A stretch of 64,000 nt of DNA, taken from Pseudomonadota bacterium. Its GTDB lineage: Bacteria > Desulfobacterota > Binatia > Binatales > Binataceae. The notes under the pieces are model-generated. The model saw nothing but the letters and a program-made list of their open reading frames with translations, made no database searches and had not been told where the DNA came from. The DNA lies in contig JAJPIF010000011.1 of NCBI GenBank assembly GCA_021324885.1, positions 186,001 to 250,000 of the forward strand, written 5' to 3'. The position numbers and the translations under genes were made by a program. Shown one piece after another: positions 8,215 through 17,365 of the stretch; position 1 is the first letter of the stretch, and every line of letters begins with the position of its first letter.

Positions 8215-9669
8215 CTACAACGGCACCTGGCGGCGGGGGGCTGCCACTTCCACGCAGGCGCCCGGTTGCGGCAGGACCTTGCCCGGATTGGAGCGATTGG
8301 CGGGGTCGAATACGGCGCGCAATTCGGCCATCACGCGCAGATCATCCGGACTGAACAGCAGCGGCATCTCCTGCATCTTCTCGACGCCGATCCCATGCTC
8401 GCCGGTCAGGCTCCCGCCCATCGCGACACACGCCTTGAGGATGTCGCGTCCGGCTTCGATCGCGCGACGCGTCTGGGCGGCGTCGCGCTCGTCGTACAGC
8501 ACGATCGGATGAATATTGCCGTCGCCGGCATGGAAGACGTTGCCGATCTGCAAATTGTAGCGGGCAGCAATCGCCGTAATCTCACGCAGGATATCTGGCA
8601 GCCGAGTGCGTGGTACCACGCCGTCCTGCGTGGCGTAGTTGGGCGCCAGCCGGCCGACCGCGCCGAAGGCGCGTTTACGGGCCTTCCACAAAAGCTGACG
8701 CTGAGTTTCGTCGCGCGCCAACTCCACCGAGCGGGCGCCGGCATTGCGCATCAGTTCGGCCGCGCGTGAGGCATGATCGTCAAGGCCTGCCGCCAGTCCG
8801 TCAAGTTCGACAATCAATGCGGCGCCCGCGTCCGCCGGGAAGCCGACGTGAAAGGCCGCCTCGACCGCACCCATGATCAGCCGATCCATCATCTCGACCG
8901 CACCCGGCACGATCCCGGCCGCGATGATTCGCGACACGGCGCGCGTGGCCGCCTCGACGTCATCGAACAGCGCGAGCATCGTGCGATAACTTTGCGGCGA
9001 ACGCGTCAGCCGCAGCACGGCCCGCGTGACGATGCCGACGGTGCCTTCCGCCCCGACCACGGCGCCAGCCAAATCGTAGCCCTGTTTGTCTTCCGCCGGA
9101 CCGCCCAGTTCGACCACCTCGCCGTCGGGCAGCACCAGTTCAACGCCGAGCACGTGATTGGTGGTGACGCCGTACTTGAGCGTGTGCGGGCCGCCGGAGT
9201 TTTCCGCGATATTCCCGCCGATCGTGCAGGCGCTCTGCGATGAAGGGTCGGGCGCGTAAAAGTAGCCCTGATTTTTAACTGCGTCGGTGACGTGGAGGTT
9301 GACCACGCCCGGCTGCACTTCGACGCGCCGATTGGCCAGATCGACCGACAGGATGCGGTTCATACGCGACGTGCAGATCATGACCGGAGCGTCCACCGGC
9401 AAGCATCCGCCGGAAAGTCCGGTTCCGGCCCCACGCGGCACGAAGGCCACGCCGGCGCGGTAAAGCGTCTTGAGTAGAGCGCTGACCTGCGCCGTGGATT
9501 GCGGCATCACGAGGAGATCGGGGGCGTTCTTTTCGATCGTCCATCCATCGCATTCGTAAACTTTGAGTTCGCTGCGGTGGGACACGACTGCGCCGGCGCC
9601 CACAATCGCCTCGAGCTCGGCGCGCAGGCCGGGATCGATCGCGGATCTCTTGCGTCCGTCGAGTTCCAT
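8215..9669 (-). CDS. FAD-linked oxidase, glycolate oxidase GlcD-like / D-2-hydroxyacid dehydrogenase
   Basis: 484 residues. The N-terminal FAD-binding PCMH domain shows VAFVPRGAGTGLSGGCLP and IGGNIAENSGGPHTLKYG, the standard GlcD signatures. The FAD-oxidase C-terminal domain includes NVFHAGDGNIHPIVLYD and the terminal GSLTGEHGIGVEKM. It would oxidise glycolate, D-lactate or a similar 2-hydroxyacid, normally with GlcE and GlcF partners, which are not seen here; single-subunit D-2-hydroxyacid dehydrogenases look much the same. It is divergent from a class V aminotransferase of the glyoxylate type, which suggests glycolate/glyoxylate metabolism. Confidence 0.88.
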   Translation of the reverse strand: MELDGRKRSAIDPGLRAELEAIVGAGAVVSHRSELKVYECDGWTIEKNAPDLLVMPQSTAQVSALLKTLYRAGVAFVPRGAGTGLSGGCLPVDAPVMICTSRMNRILSVDLANRRVEVQPGVVNLHVTDAVKNQGYFYAPDPSSQSACTIGGNIAENSGGPHTLKYGVTTNHVLGVELVLPDGEVVELGGPAEDKQGYDLAGAVVGAEGTVGIVTRAVLRLTRSPQSYRTMLALFDDVEAATRAVSRIIAAGIVPGAVEMMDRLIMGAVEAAFHVGFPADAGAALIVELDGLAAGLDDHASRAAELMRNAGARSVELARDETQRQLLWKARKRAFGAVGRLAPNYATQDGVVPRTRLPDILREITAIAARYNLQIGNVFHAGDGNIHPIVLYDERDAAQTRRAIEAGRDILKACVAMGGSLTGEHGIGVEKMQEMPLLFSPDDLRVMAELRAVFDPANRSNPGKVLPQPGACVEVAAPRRQVPL

Positions 9670-9801
9670 CGCAATTCACTTTACCACGCTGCCATCGTTT
9701 CACGAGACGCTCCACTCGCTTCTTTGGAAGGAATCATCCGGTCATAATGAGGGCGGTCGCGACACGTTATCCGGCGAGGATAAAAAGGAGCCGACAGCAA
9801 G

Positions 9802-10986
9802 GTGCAGCAGTTTCCCGAGTTCAATCCGCAGGCCCGAATTCTGCTCGGACCGGGGCCTTCCAACGTCAGCCCGCGAGTGCTCAAGGCGATGGCGTCCCCG
9901 ATGCTGGGCCATCTGGACCCGGACTTCATTGCCCTGATGGAGGAGATCAAGAAGCTTCTCCGCACCGTTTTTCAGACCGGAAACGAAATCACCTTCCCGG
10001 TTTCCGGCACCGGCTCAGCCGGGATGGAATCGGCGCTCGCCAATCTCATCGAAGAAGGCGACGAGGCGGTGGTCGGCGTCAACGGCGTCTTCGGGGCACG
10101 GGCGGCGGATTGTGCCGAGCGCATGGGTGCGAAGGTCCATCGAGTCGAGGCCCCGTGGGGTCGCATAGTGGATCCGCAGGAAATCGAGGCCGCGCTTAAG
10201 GCGTGCAAACGGCCCAGGCTGGTCGCGGTTGTGCATGCGGAAACGTCCACCGGCGTGCTGCAACCGGTCGAGGAGATCTCGCAACTGGCGCATCAATACG
10301 GCGCTTTGATGGTGCTGGATGCGGTGACGTCGCTCGGATGTATTCCGGTGCATATCGATCGATGGCAAATCGACGCCTGCTACAGTTGCACGCAGAAGGG
10401 AATCAGCGCGCCGCCGGGACTGGCGCCGTTGACGTTGAGCGAGCGCGCGATGGCGGCGATTGGGGAGCGCAAAACCAAGTGCCGTTCGTGGTACCTCGAT
10501 GTCGCCATGATCGCTCAGTACTGGGGCACCGAGCGTATCTACCATCACACCGCGCCAATCAGCATGAATTACGCGTTATACGAAGCGCTGCGCATAGTCG
10601 TGGAAGAGGGACTCGAAGCGCGATGGGCGCGTCATCTGCAAAACGCCGCGGCGTTGCAGGCGGGCCTCAGCGCGATGGGCCTGAAGTTCGTCGCCCAGGA
10701 AGGCCATCGCCTCCCACAGCTCAGCGCAATCGAGGCGCCGGCGGGGATCGACGAGGCCGCCATCCGGGCCGCTTTGCTGCGCAGCTACAACATGGAAATC
10801 GGTGCCGGGCTGGGGCCGTTCAAGGGCAAAGTCTGGCGCATCGGCCTGATGGGTGAATCGTCGCGCCGCGCCAACGTCGTGCTCGTGCTCAACGCGCTGG
10901 AGCAGTTGCTGACCGACGCCGGCGTCGAGATTGCGCGGGGCCGCGCTTTGGCCGCCGCCGACGCGGTTTACGCAAAGTCAGCCTGA
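9802..10986 (+). CDS. Class V aminotransferase, serine/alanine--glyoxylate aminotransferase family
   Basis: PLP enzyme of 394 residues. LLGPGPSNVSPRVLKAM and LGHLDPDFIALMEEI are the classic AGT/SgaA opening; FPVSGTGSAGMESAL binds the cofactor phosphate; Lys199 in CTQKGISAPPG is the Schiff-base lysine. The start is GTG 9802 with AAGGAG at 9785-9790 as the likely ribosome-binding site. Members transaminate glyoxylate with serine or alanine. The divergent glcD-like gene could supply glyoxylate. The exact amino donor is not determinable. Confidence 0.9.
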   Translation: MQQFPEFNPQARILLGPGPSNVSPRVLKAMASPMLGHLDPDFIALMEEIKKLLRTVFQTGNEITFPVSGTGSAGMESALANLIEEGDEAVVGVNGVFGARAADCAERMGAKVHRVEAPWGRIVDPQEIEAALKACKRPRLVAVVHAETSTGVLQPVEEISQLAHQYGALMVLDAVTSLGCIPVHIDRWQIDACYSCTQKGISAPPGLAPLTLSERAMAAIGERKTKCRSWYLDVAMIAQYWGTERIYHHTAPISMNYALYEALRIVVEEGLEARWARHLQNAAALQAGLSAMGLKFVAQEGHRLPQLSAIEAPAGIDEAAIRAALLRSYNMEIGAGLGPFKGKVWRIGLMGESSRRANVVLVLNALEQLLTDAGVEIARGRALAAADAVYAKSA

Positions 10987-11165
10987 TGATTTTGCCGCCA
11001 GCCTCCACGGCCTGCGATGCCCGCCCGTTTGGGTGAAGTTAAAAGGCCAGCCTGGCGTGAAAGTTGACTCCTTTGGAAGCGTTGATGCCTCCTTTTGAGA
11101 ATCAGCAAATGATTGCGGGCAGGTCGTCGCTGGGCGTTTTCTTACGCCTGTTCCACAGTTCGGCA

Positions 11166-11181
11166 CTGGCACGGCTTATGC
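11166..11181 (+). promoter_or_regulatory. Candidate sigma-54 promoter
   Basis: CTGGCACG followed by GCTT and then ATGC matches the sigma-54 consensus YTGGCACGrNNNTTGC except for one base in the -12 element (ATGC for TTGC). The spacing is exact. It ends 37 bp before ATG 11219 of the small zinc-ribbon gene. No bound activator site is evident. Confidence 0.35.
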
Positions 11182-11218
11182 GCTCCGCGTGTCGGAAAAC
11201 CTGAAGAGGTGGCCTGAC

Positions 11219-11419
11219 ATGTCGAATCAAATGCTGATCTGCGATGAGTGCAGACGCCCGCTCAAGGCCCCGGATGCCACCTGGGTGCAGCCCTCTGACG
11301 TCGTCCTGCTGTGCCGCGAATGCAGCCGCACCAGCGGACCCGCGCCCGCTTCGGGCCTGATGCCTTGCGTACTCGAACTCGATGAGGATATGCATCAGGA
11401 GACGGCGGCTTCCGGATGA
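11219..11419 (+). CDS. Small zinc-ribbon-like protein, 66 aa
   Basis: Not recognised as a named family. The protein has CDECRR (residues about 8-13) and CRECSR (about 30-35), a CxxC...CxxC pair that probably binds one zinc ion, then an acidic tail rich in Glu and Asp. ATG 11219 has GAAGAGG about 10 bases upstream; GTG 11189 would add ten residues. It lies 44 bp before an LLM monooxygenase on the same strand. It could be a regulatory or chaperone microprotein. Confidence 0.6.
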   Translation: MSNQMLICDECRRPLKAPDATWVQPSDVVLLCRECSRTSGPAPASGLMPCVLELDEDMHQETAASG

Positions 11420-11463
11420 ATTGGATGGTCGATTGTCCTCAGAAATCGCGGAGTCACTGACCG

Positions 11464-12696
11464 ATGAAATTCATGTGCTTTTTCCTTCCTACCGTCCCCG
11501 GCACGCTGGAAGAGCGCAGGCGTCTGCGTCCAATCGCGCATCATAATGACCGCATCCAGCGGATGATCGAGGAAGTTATCGAACTGTCCAAAATGGCCGA
11601 AGACCTGGGCTTCGAGATGGTCGGGCTTCCCGAACATTTCCTGCACACCGAGGGGCTTGAGTTCGGCAGTGTTCCGGCCGTGTACGCATATATCGCGGCC
11701 CAGACCAAACACGTGAAGGTCGGGCCGGTTGGCTATGTGCTGCCCGGATGGAACCCGCTGCGGCTGGCGGTTACGATCTCATGGCTGGACCATCTCACCA
11801 GGGGCCGGACCTTTGTCGGATTCGCCCGCGGTTATCAGACGCGATGGCTCAACCCGATGGCGCAGAAGCTTCACGTTCAAGCCACCGGCAGCGATCAATC
11901 GGAAATCGACAGGACCAACCGGGAAGCTTTCGAAGAGGTCTTTCAGATCCTGAAGCTTGCGTGGAAGGACGAGCCATTCGCATTCAAAGGTAAATACTAC
12001 GAATATCCATATCCATACGAGGAAGGCACTCCGTGGCGCGCAGCGCCATGGACCGCGGAAGCGGGCGCGCCCGGCGAAGTCGAGAACGGCCGCGTGCGCA
12101 GGATTTCGGTGGTTCCCAAGCCCTACCAGAAGCCGCATCCGCCGTTGTTCCAGGCCTTCTCCGCCAGCGATGCGACGATTTCCTGGGCGGCGCGCAACGG
12201 CGTCATCCCGTTGACCGCCGTTCCGAAAGTACCGGAGATTTTGCGGATAGCTGAATTTTATCGCAACGAAGCGGCGGGAGCGGGGCGCAAGCTGGCGTTG
12301 GGCGAAGCCTTTGGCGTGATGCACAGTGTTTATTTCGGCCGCAACGAAGACGAAGCATACGATCTCGCCTGGAACGGCGTCATCGGGGTGGTTACGCGCC
12401 TGTTCCACAGCCATTTCGGCTATGCGGAATCGATGCGCCGTCCCGACGACGCGATCAAGTATCCACTGGGCAAAGTGACCCTGCCCCCCGCAGAGATTAC
12501 CAGGGACCGCGTGCGCGAGTCGGGCACGGTCACCGCGGGGGCGGTTCCCGATGTTCTGCGCGAAATGGATCACCTGGTCGAAACGATAAATCCCGAGTAC
12601 TTCATCTACGGCCCGGATCAGGGCTTGCTGCCGTTGGATGTTGTGCGCAATCAGCTAAGGACGTTCGGCGAGCAGATTGTAAAACGCTATCGCTAG
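11464..12696 (+). CDS. LLM class flavin-dependent oxidoreductase (410 aa)
   Basis: Bacterial-luciferase-like TIM barrel. Visible family segments: EVIELSKMAEDLGFEMVGLPEHF near residues 35-60, HVKVGPVGYVLPGWNPLRLA, SWLDHLTRGRTFVGFARGY (the LLM phosphate/flavin loop) and a C-terminal ITRDRVRESGTVTAGAVPDVL. These enzymes use reduced FMN or F420 for monooxygenation or hydride transfer. At 410 residues it is longer than F420-type members and resembles FMNH2 monooxygenases. Substrate unknown. It converges on a second LLM gene. Confidence 0.88.
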   Translation: MKFMCFFLPTVPGTLEERRRLRPIAHHNDRIQRMIEEVIELSKMAEDLGFEMVGLPEHFLHTEGLEFGSVPAVYAYIAAQTKHVKVGPVGYVLPGWNPLRLAVTISWLDHLTRGRTFVGFARGYQTRWLNPMAQKLHVQATGSDQSEIDRTNREAFEEVFQILKLAWKDEPFAFKGKYYEYPYPYEEGTPWRAAPWTAEAGAPGEVENGRVRRISVVPKPYQKPHPPLFQAFSASDATISWAARNGVIPLTAVPKVPEILRIAEFYRNEAAGAGRKLALGEAFGVMHSVYFGRNEDEAYDLAWNGVIGVVTRLFHSHFGYAESMRRPDDAIKYPLGKVTLPPAEITRDRVRESGTVTAGAVPDVLREMDHLVETINPEYFIYGPDQGLLPLDVVRNQLRTFGEQIVKRYR

Positions 12697-12766
12697 ACTT
12701 GAATCTGCCAACCAAATCCTGGCCTCCTCCGGAGAGCGCAGGGTGAAGGGGGCCTCCCGAGCACGA

Positions 12767-13966
12767 TTACTTTTTTGGCGCGTTTTCCAACGTCACGTCC
12801 GCCGGCGGCAGCGGATTGCCGGTAACCCGGTACTGCTCGTGCTGCTCGTTGGTTGTGCGGATACCCTCTTCGAGCGCCGCCAGTTGCACTTCGCGATTTT
12901 GCAGATTGAAATCGTACGCGGCGCGGCGGGTGGCAAAGCCGCCATTGAAGTGCGGCATTACGTAGCGGGCGATCAGTTCGTAACTGCGCTTGGTCTGTTC
13001 CCAGTCGGCCCAGTCGTTGGCCAGGATCAGATGCGCTCCGAACTCGCCGATTCGATGGATCCGCTCGATGTGGCGGATGGCGTCCTCGGGTGTGCCGATC
13101 GCGGCCAACCCGTTCTCCACCAGGAAATTGGCCGGATCGGTGATATTGGGCGGGACGATTGCGAAGGTGCCGGCCTCCGCCAGGTAGCGGCACCACGGTT
13201 CGAGCCCGAACTTGACGTTTTCCAACGCCTTCTCGCGCGTCTCCGCGATATGCATCAGGGAGCAGATGCGCAGACGGCTGCGGTCCACGCGATGTCCGCT
13301 TTGCGCCGCGGTTTTTTCCGCCAGGCTCCAGTTATCGAACAGCGCCTGCAAGGCCGGGTCGGAGGTCCCGCTGATCGACACCATGCCCAGGCCCCATTGA
13401 CCCGCCAGCAACCCCGCCACCGGCGTGCGCGAGGAACTGATTACCACTTCAAGATGCGGATCGCTGTAAGGCGGCAATTGCAAGCGCGCGTTGCGCAGCA
13501 CGAACCAGTCGGTTTCCTTGGTTACGACCTCGCCGCGCAGCAGCCGCATTATGACTTCGACCGACTCCGCAACTCGGCGGCGCTGGTCCACCGTCTTGAC
13601 CCCGAACATCATGGCGTCGCTGACCAGCGCGCCCGGCCCTACGCCGAGCATCGCGCGTCCCCGCGTCATGTGATCGAGCTGGGTCATCCGATCCGCCACC
13701 ATCATCGGGTTGTGGTAGGGCAGCGACACGACCCCGGTGCCCAGCTTGATATGCCGGGTGCGCTCGGCGGCGGCGGCGATAAACAGTTCGGGCGACGCGA
13801 TAATTTCGAAACCGCCCGAATGATGCTCTCCAATCCACGCTTCGTCGTAACCGAGATAGTCGAGCAGTTCGACCAGCTCCATGTCGCGCCGCAAAGTGGT
13901 GTTGACGTCCTCGATAATCGCGTGAAAGGGGGCAAGGAAAATGCCCGAGCGCAGCCGCTTTGCCAT
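12767..13966 (-). CDS. LLM class flavin-dependent monooxygenase, limonene-monooxygenase-like (399 aa)
   Basis: The segments MAKRLRSGIFLAPFHAI, DYLGYDEAWIGEHHSGG, IKLGTGVVSLPYHNPMMVADRM and LDHMTRGRAMLGVGPGAL are typical of the LimB-like branch of luciferase-type monooxygenases. ATG 13966 is chosen over an upstream open extension because it fits the family N-terminus. The gene follows an aldehyde dehydrogenase and a SnoaL-like gene on the same strand (61 bp from the former), probably as one transcript. An epoxidation or hydroxylation of a terpenoid-like substrate is plausible but unproven. Confidence 0.88.
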   Translation of the reverse strand: MAKRLRSGIFLAPFHAIIEDVNTTLRRDMELVELLDYLGYDEAWIGEHHSGGFEIIASPELFIAAAAERTRHIKLGTGVVSLPYHNPMMVADRMTQLDHMTRGRAMLGVGPGALVSDAMMFGVKTVDQRRRVAESVEVIMRLLRGEVVTKETDWFVLRNARLQLPPYSDPHLEVVISSSRTPVAGLLAGQWGLGMVSISGTSDPALQALFDNWSLAEKTAAQSGHRVDRSRLRICSLMHIAETREKALENVKFGLEPWCRYLAEAGTFAIVPPNITDPANFLVENGLAAIGTPEDAIRHIERIHRIGEFGAHLILANDWADWEQTKRSYELIARYVMPHFNGGFATRRAAYDFNLQNREVQLAALEEGIRTTNEQHEQYRVTGNPLPPADVTLENAPKK

Positions 13967-14027
13967 TGGATTCTCCGTTGGTTTCCGAGTCAGCCTGAGA
14001 CGGTATTCGCAACCGTCATTTCGTGGT

Positions 14028-15542
14028 TCAGCGTCCACCCAGCCCGAAATACACTGACTTGATTTCCGTATACTCCTCGATTCCCTGCAAGCCGCCCTCG
14101 CGCCCGATGCCCGACCCTTTGAAGCCGCCAAAGGGCAGATTGGGCAGCGTGGCGAACGTGTTGACGCCGATTTTCCCCGCGCGAAACCCCTTGGCGAAGC
14201 GCATCGCGCGGCCGATGTCGCGCGTGCAAACCATCGCCGCCAGGCCGTAACTGGTGTCGTTGGCCAGCCGCAGCGCCTCGGCCTCGTCGCGGAACGGGAT
14301 CATGGCCAGGACCGGGCCAAAGATCTCCTCGCGCGCAATGGTCATATCGTTGCGCACGTCGGCGAACAGCGTCGGGTTGATATAGTTGCCCTTGGCCAGG
14401 TCGCCGACCGACGGCCGGTCGCCGCCGACCACCAGGCGCGCGCCGGATTCGGATCCCGCCTTGATGTAACCCATGATGCGATCGAGCTGCTTCTCGTTGA
14501 TAATTGGCGCCGAGGTCGTTGCCGGATCGAACGGGTCGCCATATTTGACGTTGCGCGAAAAACCCGCAGCTTTTTCCACAATGGCATCGTAAATGGATTG
14601 CTGGACAAGGGTGCGCGTGAGACACGAACAACCCTGCCCGGACAGGCCCATCGACACGCCGCCCATTGCCGCGGCGGCGGCCATGTTCAGATCCGGAGCG
14701 TCATCGAAAATCACCTGCGGACTCTTGCCGCCCAACTCGAGAGAAACGCGTTTGATGCCCTTGCCTGAGACTTCGAGGATGTGCTCCCCGACGCGGCGGC
14801 TGCCGGTGAAATGGATCTTGTCCACCCCCGGATGGGTAATCAGCGCCTCGCCGACGGTTGGACCGGTGCCGAGTACAAGATTGAAAACGCCCCTGGGCAC
14901 GCCGGCTTCTTCCAGCAGTTCGGTCAGGCGGAAGACCGTCAGGCTGGCGTATTCGGAGGGCTTCATGACGACGGTGCATCCGGCCGCCAGCGCCGGCGCG
15001 ACTTTTTTGCAAAACAGATTAAGCGGGGCGTTCCACGGCAGGATCGCCGCGACCACGCCCACCGGGTCGCGCAGCGTCATCGCGAGCACATCATCGGCGC
15101 CGCCCGGATCCGCAAGGGTCTGGCCGCCCAGCTTGTCGATCCATCCCGCATAATGCTCGAAGGTATCGGCGAAGTATTCGGGTCCGAGCGGATAGGCCGA
15201 GTACGAGGAGGCCGGCAGCCCGTTGTCCATGGTCTGGAGGCGGTTGAGCTGGTCGCCATGGTCGCGCGCCAGCTGCGCGATGCGGTCGAGGATACGTTTG
15301 CGCTCGCGCGCCTTCATTTTCGGCCAGGGGCCTTCCTCGAAAGCCCGGCGGGCCGCCTGTACCGCGCGATCGACGTCGGCCGCGCCGGCGGTGGCGAATC
15401 GGGCCACGGTTTCATGGGTCGCAGGATGGACATGAGTCCAAATCTGCTCGGTTTGCGGCTGCATCCAGCGGCCGTCGATGTACAGGTTGAAACGATCCTT
15501 CACTCCCAGCGGCTCTCGATGTGCCAGAACGCTGAATGCCAT
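14028..15542 (-). CDS. Aldehyde dehydrogenase family protein
   Basis: NAD(P)-dependent aldehyde dehydrogenase of 504 residues. Visible motifs: PWNAPLNLFCKKVAPALAAGC, the Rossmann segment FTGSRRVGEHI, the general base Glu in SLELGGKSPQVIFDD, the catalytic Cys in SGQGCSCLTR, and EIFGPVLAMIPF followed by LPFGGFKGSGIGREGG. Sits between a SnoaL-like gene and an LLM monooxygenase in the same orientation, so it probably oxidises an aldehyde produced in the same pathway. Confidence 0.95.
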   Translation of the reverse strand: MAFSVLAHREPLGVKDRFNLYIDGRWMQPQTEQIWTHVHPATHETVARFATAGAADVDRAVQAARRAFEEGPWPKMKARERKRILDRIAQLARDHGDQLNRLQTMDNGLPASSYSAYPLGPEYFADTFEHYAGWIDKLGGQTLADPGGADDVLAMTLRDPVGVVAAILPWNAPLNLFCKKVAPALAAGCTVVMKPSEYASLTVFRLTELLEEAGVPRGVFNLVLGTGPTVGEALITHPGVDKIHFTGSRRVGEHILEVSGKGIKRVSLELGGKSPQVIFDDAPDLNMAAAAAMGGVSMGLSGQGCSCLTRTLVQQSIYDAIVEKAAGFSRNVKYGDPFDPATTSAPIINEKQLDRIMGYIKAGSESGARLVVGGDRPSVGDLAKGNYINPTLFADVRNDMTIAREEIFGPVLAMIPFRDEAEALRLANDTSYGLAAMVCTRDIGRAMRFAKGFRAGKIGVNTFATLPNLPFGGFKGSGIGREGGLQGIEEYTEIKSVYFGLGGR

Positions 15543-15581
15543 ACGGTCCTCTCATTGTTTTTAGATCGGTAAGCAACCCCA

Positions 15582-16070
15582 TCATCTCATCAGCATGGTG
15601 GCGTCGCCGGTCTCCCAGGTGCAGGTCAGCGTCCAGCGGCGAATCCTCCATCCGCCGGCCGTCCTGACCATCGTATTGCGGTAATATCCGCCGACTTCAT
15701 ACGGCGCACTGCCCGGGAATTGCGTGCCGGCGAAATGCATCGCGCGCAGGTATGCAGTGCAAACCGCTTCGTTGCCGCTGACCTCGATCAGATGATTGCC
15801 GATCATGTGATGCGTCAGCGCAAAGGCGCTCATGCCCTCGAGCAGGCGACTGACCCATTGTTCACGCCCGAGTTTCAACCCCGCGGCGAATCCGGTGCTG
15901 ACGAACGCGTCGTGCAGCCTGCCCGCTGACGAGCCCTGGATCTCGACCTCGTCGGCAAAGCAGCCGCGCAGCACGGCAGCGTCGCGCGTGTCCACGCCGG
16001 TCGCATAGCGCGTCATCACTTCGGCAATGTCCAGCCGGTCGCGCAGCAATCGGAGTTCCGCTTCGTTCAT
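15582..16070 (-). CDS. SnoaL-like / NTF2-fold protein
   Basis: 162 residues. RLLRDRLDIAEVMTRYATGVDTRDAAVLRGCFADEVEI is the typical SnoaL_4 opening, an alpha+beta cone fold used by polyketide cyclases, small dehydratases, isomerases and dioxygenase beta subunits. RLLEGMSAFALTHHMIGNHLIEV and WRIRRWTLTCTWETGD complete the fold. First gene of the minus-strand SnoaL-ALDH-LLM group and divergent from hisC. It could be an isomerase, hydratase or lyase in that pathway. Confidence 0.85.
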   Translation of the reverse strand: MNEAELRLLRDRLDIAEVMTRYATGVDTRDAAVLRGCFADEVEIQGSSAGRLHDAFVSTGFAAGLKLGREQWVSRLLEGMSAFALTHHMIGNHLIEVSGNEAVCTAYLRAMHFAGTQFPGSAPYEVGGYYRNTMVRTAGGWRIRRWTLTCTWETGDATMLMR

Positions 16071-16194
16071 CGCCAGGTCTCCACGGTGTCTGACAAGTTA
16101 GTCAAACCGCGCTCAGTATGGTAGCGCTCGTTGGCGTTGCGGCCTGCCTTCTCCCACGTGCCCGGGTGTGGCAAAGTCGCGGTAAGAGTCCGCG

Positions 16195-17298
16195 ATGGAG
16201 CCGTTACGTTCAATGTTCCGCGATGCGATTGTGGCGATGGCGCCTTATGTGCCGGGAGAGCAGCCCAAACCCGGCGAGCGCCTGATCAAACTCAATACCA
16301 ATGAGAATCCCTATCCGCCGTCGCCGCGGGTACGGGCCGCGATAATCAAGGCGATCGAGGGCGACAAGCTGCGGCTGTATCCGCGCCCGATGGCCGATGA
16401 GTTTATCGAGGCGGCCTCGCAGTACTACCGCTTTCCGAAGGAGATGATACTGGCTGGCAACGGGTCGGACGAATTGCTCGCGATGCTGTTTCGGGCGGCG
16501 CTCGATCCCGGAGATCCGGTTGCCTATCCGGTGCCAACCTATTCGCTTTACGACACCCTGGCATCGGTGGAAAACGCACGCATCGTGGCAATCCAAATGA
16601 GCCGCGATTTTGCTTTTCCGGCCGCGGAGCTGGCGCGCGCCGCCGCGCGGCTCACGATCGTGTGCAATCCCAATTCGCCGACCGGCACCGCCGTATCGAG
16701 CGCGGCGCTGGCTGATTTGGCCCGGCGCCTGATGCCGCGGCTGCTCGCGATCGACGAGGCTTACGTCGATTTTGCCGATCGCCATTCGCTGGCCCTGGTC
16801 AGGAAGCATCCCAATGTCCTGGTCCTGCGCACGCTTTCGAAGTCCTATTCGTTGGCCGGGATGCGCCTGGGGCTGTGCTTTGCGCAACCGCCGATTATCG
16901 AGCAATTGCTCAAGGTGAAGGACTCCTACAATCTCAATCGCGTTTCGCAAGCGGCAGGAGCAGCAGCGCTGCGCCATTCACAGTGGGCGGAGCGCAACGC
17001 CAATCGAATCCGCCGCACGCGCCGCGATACCAGCCAGGCGCTGCGCGCGATCGGATTCGAGGTGCCGCCTTCTTCGGCCAATTTCGTGCTGGCCCGGCTT
17101 GCGGGTCACGATCTCTCCGAACTCGCCGCGCAACTGCGCCGCGAAGGTATCCTGGTGCGCTATTTTGCAACCCCGCTGCTTTACGACTGCCTGCGAATTT
17201 CGATCGGCAAGCCGGCCGAGATGAAACTTCTGCTGCGCCATCTCAAAAGACTCGTCCCGCCCATCCTTGCCAGCAGCAATGGCAAGGCGCCAACCTGA
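16195..17298 (+). CDS. hisC: Histidinol-phosphate aminotransferase
   Basis: Class I/II PLP aminotransferase, 367 residues, the usual HisC length. KLNTNENPYPPSPRVRAAI is the HisC hallmark; AGNGSDELLAMLFRA, NPNSPTGTAV, AIDEAYVDFA, the Schiff-base Lys216 in RTLSKSYSLAGMRLG, and LRISIGKPAEM follow. It catalyses the transamination of imidazole acetol phosphate in histidine synthesis. It stands alone, without other his genes, inside a catabolic region. Confidence 0.95.
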   Translation: MEPLRSMFRDAIVAMAPYVPGEQPKPGERLIKLNTNENPYPPSPRVRAAIIKAIEGDKLRLYPRPMADEFIEAASQYYRFPKEMILAGNGSDELLAMLFRAALDPGDPVAYPVPTYSLYDTLASVENARIVAIQMSRDFAFPAAELARAAARLTIVCNPNSPTGTAVSSAALADLARRLMPRLLAIDEAYVDFADRHSLALVRKHPNVLVLRTLSKSYSLAGMRLGLCFAQPPIIEQLLKVKDSYNLNRVSQAAGAAALRHSQWAERNANRIRRTRRDTSQALRAIGFEVPPSSANFVLARLAGHDLSELAAQLRREGILVRYFATPLLYDCLRISIGKPAEMKLLLRHLKRLVPPILASSNGKAPT

Positions 17299-17365
17299 TC
17301 GACGAAGTTGTTTGCCGTCGGGACTGCAGGGAACGGCGGTTCCACTGGCCGAATTACTTAGTTAG

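Noticed and set aside
12743-14062. Long open frame of 439 codons on the plus strand
   Set aside because: Antisense to the LLM monooxygenase; composition is Arg/His/Gln-rich and no family segments appear. High GC content keeps the opposite frame open.
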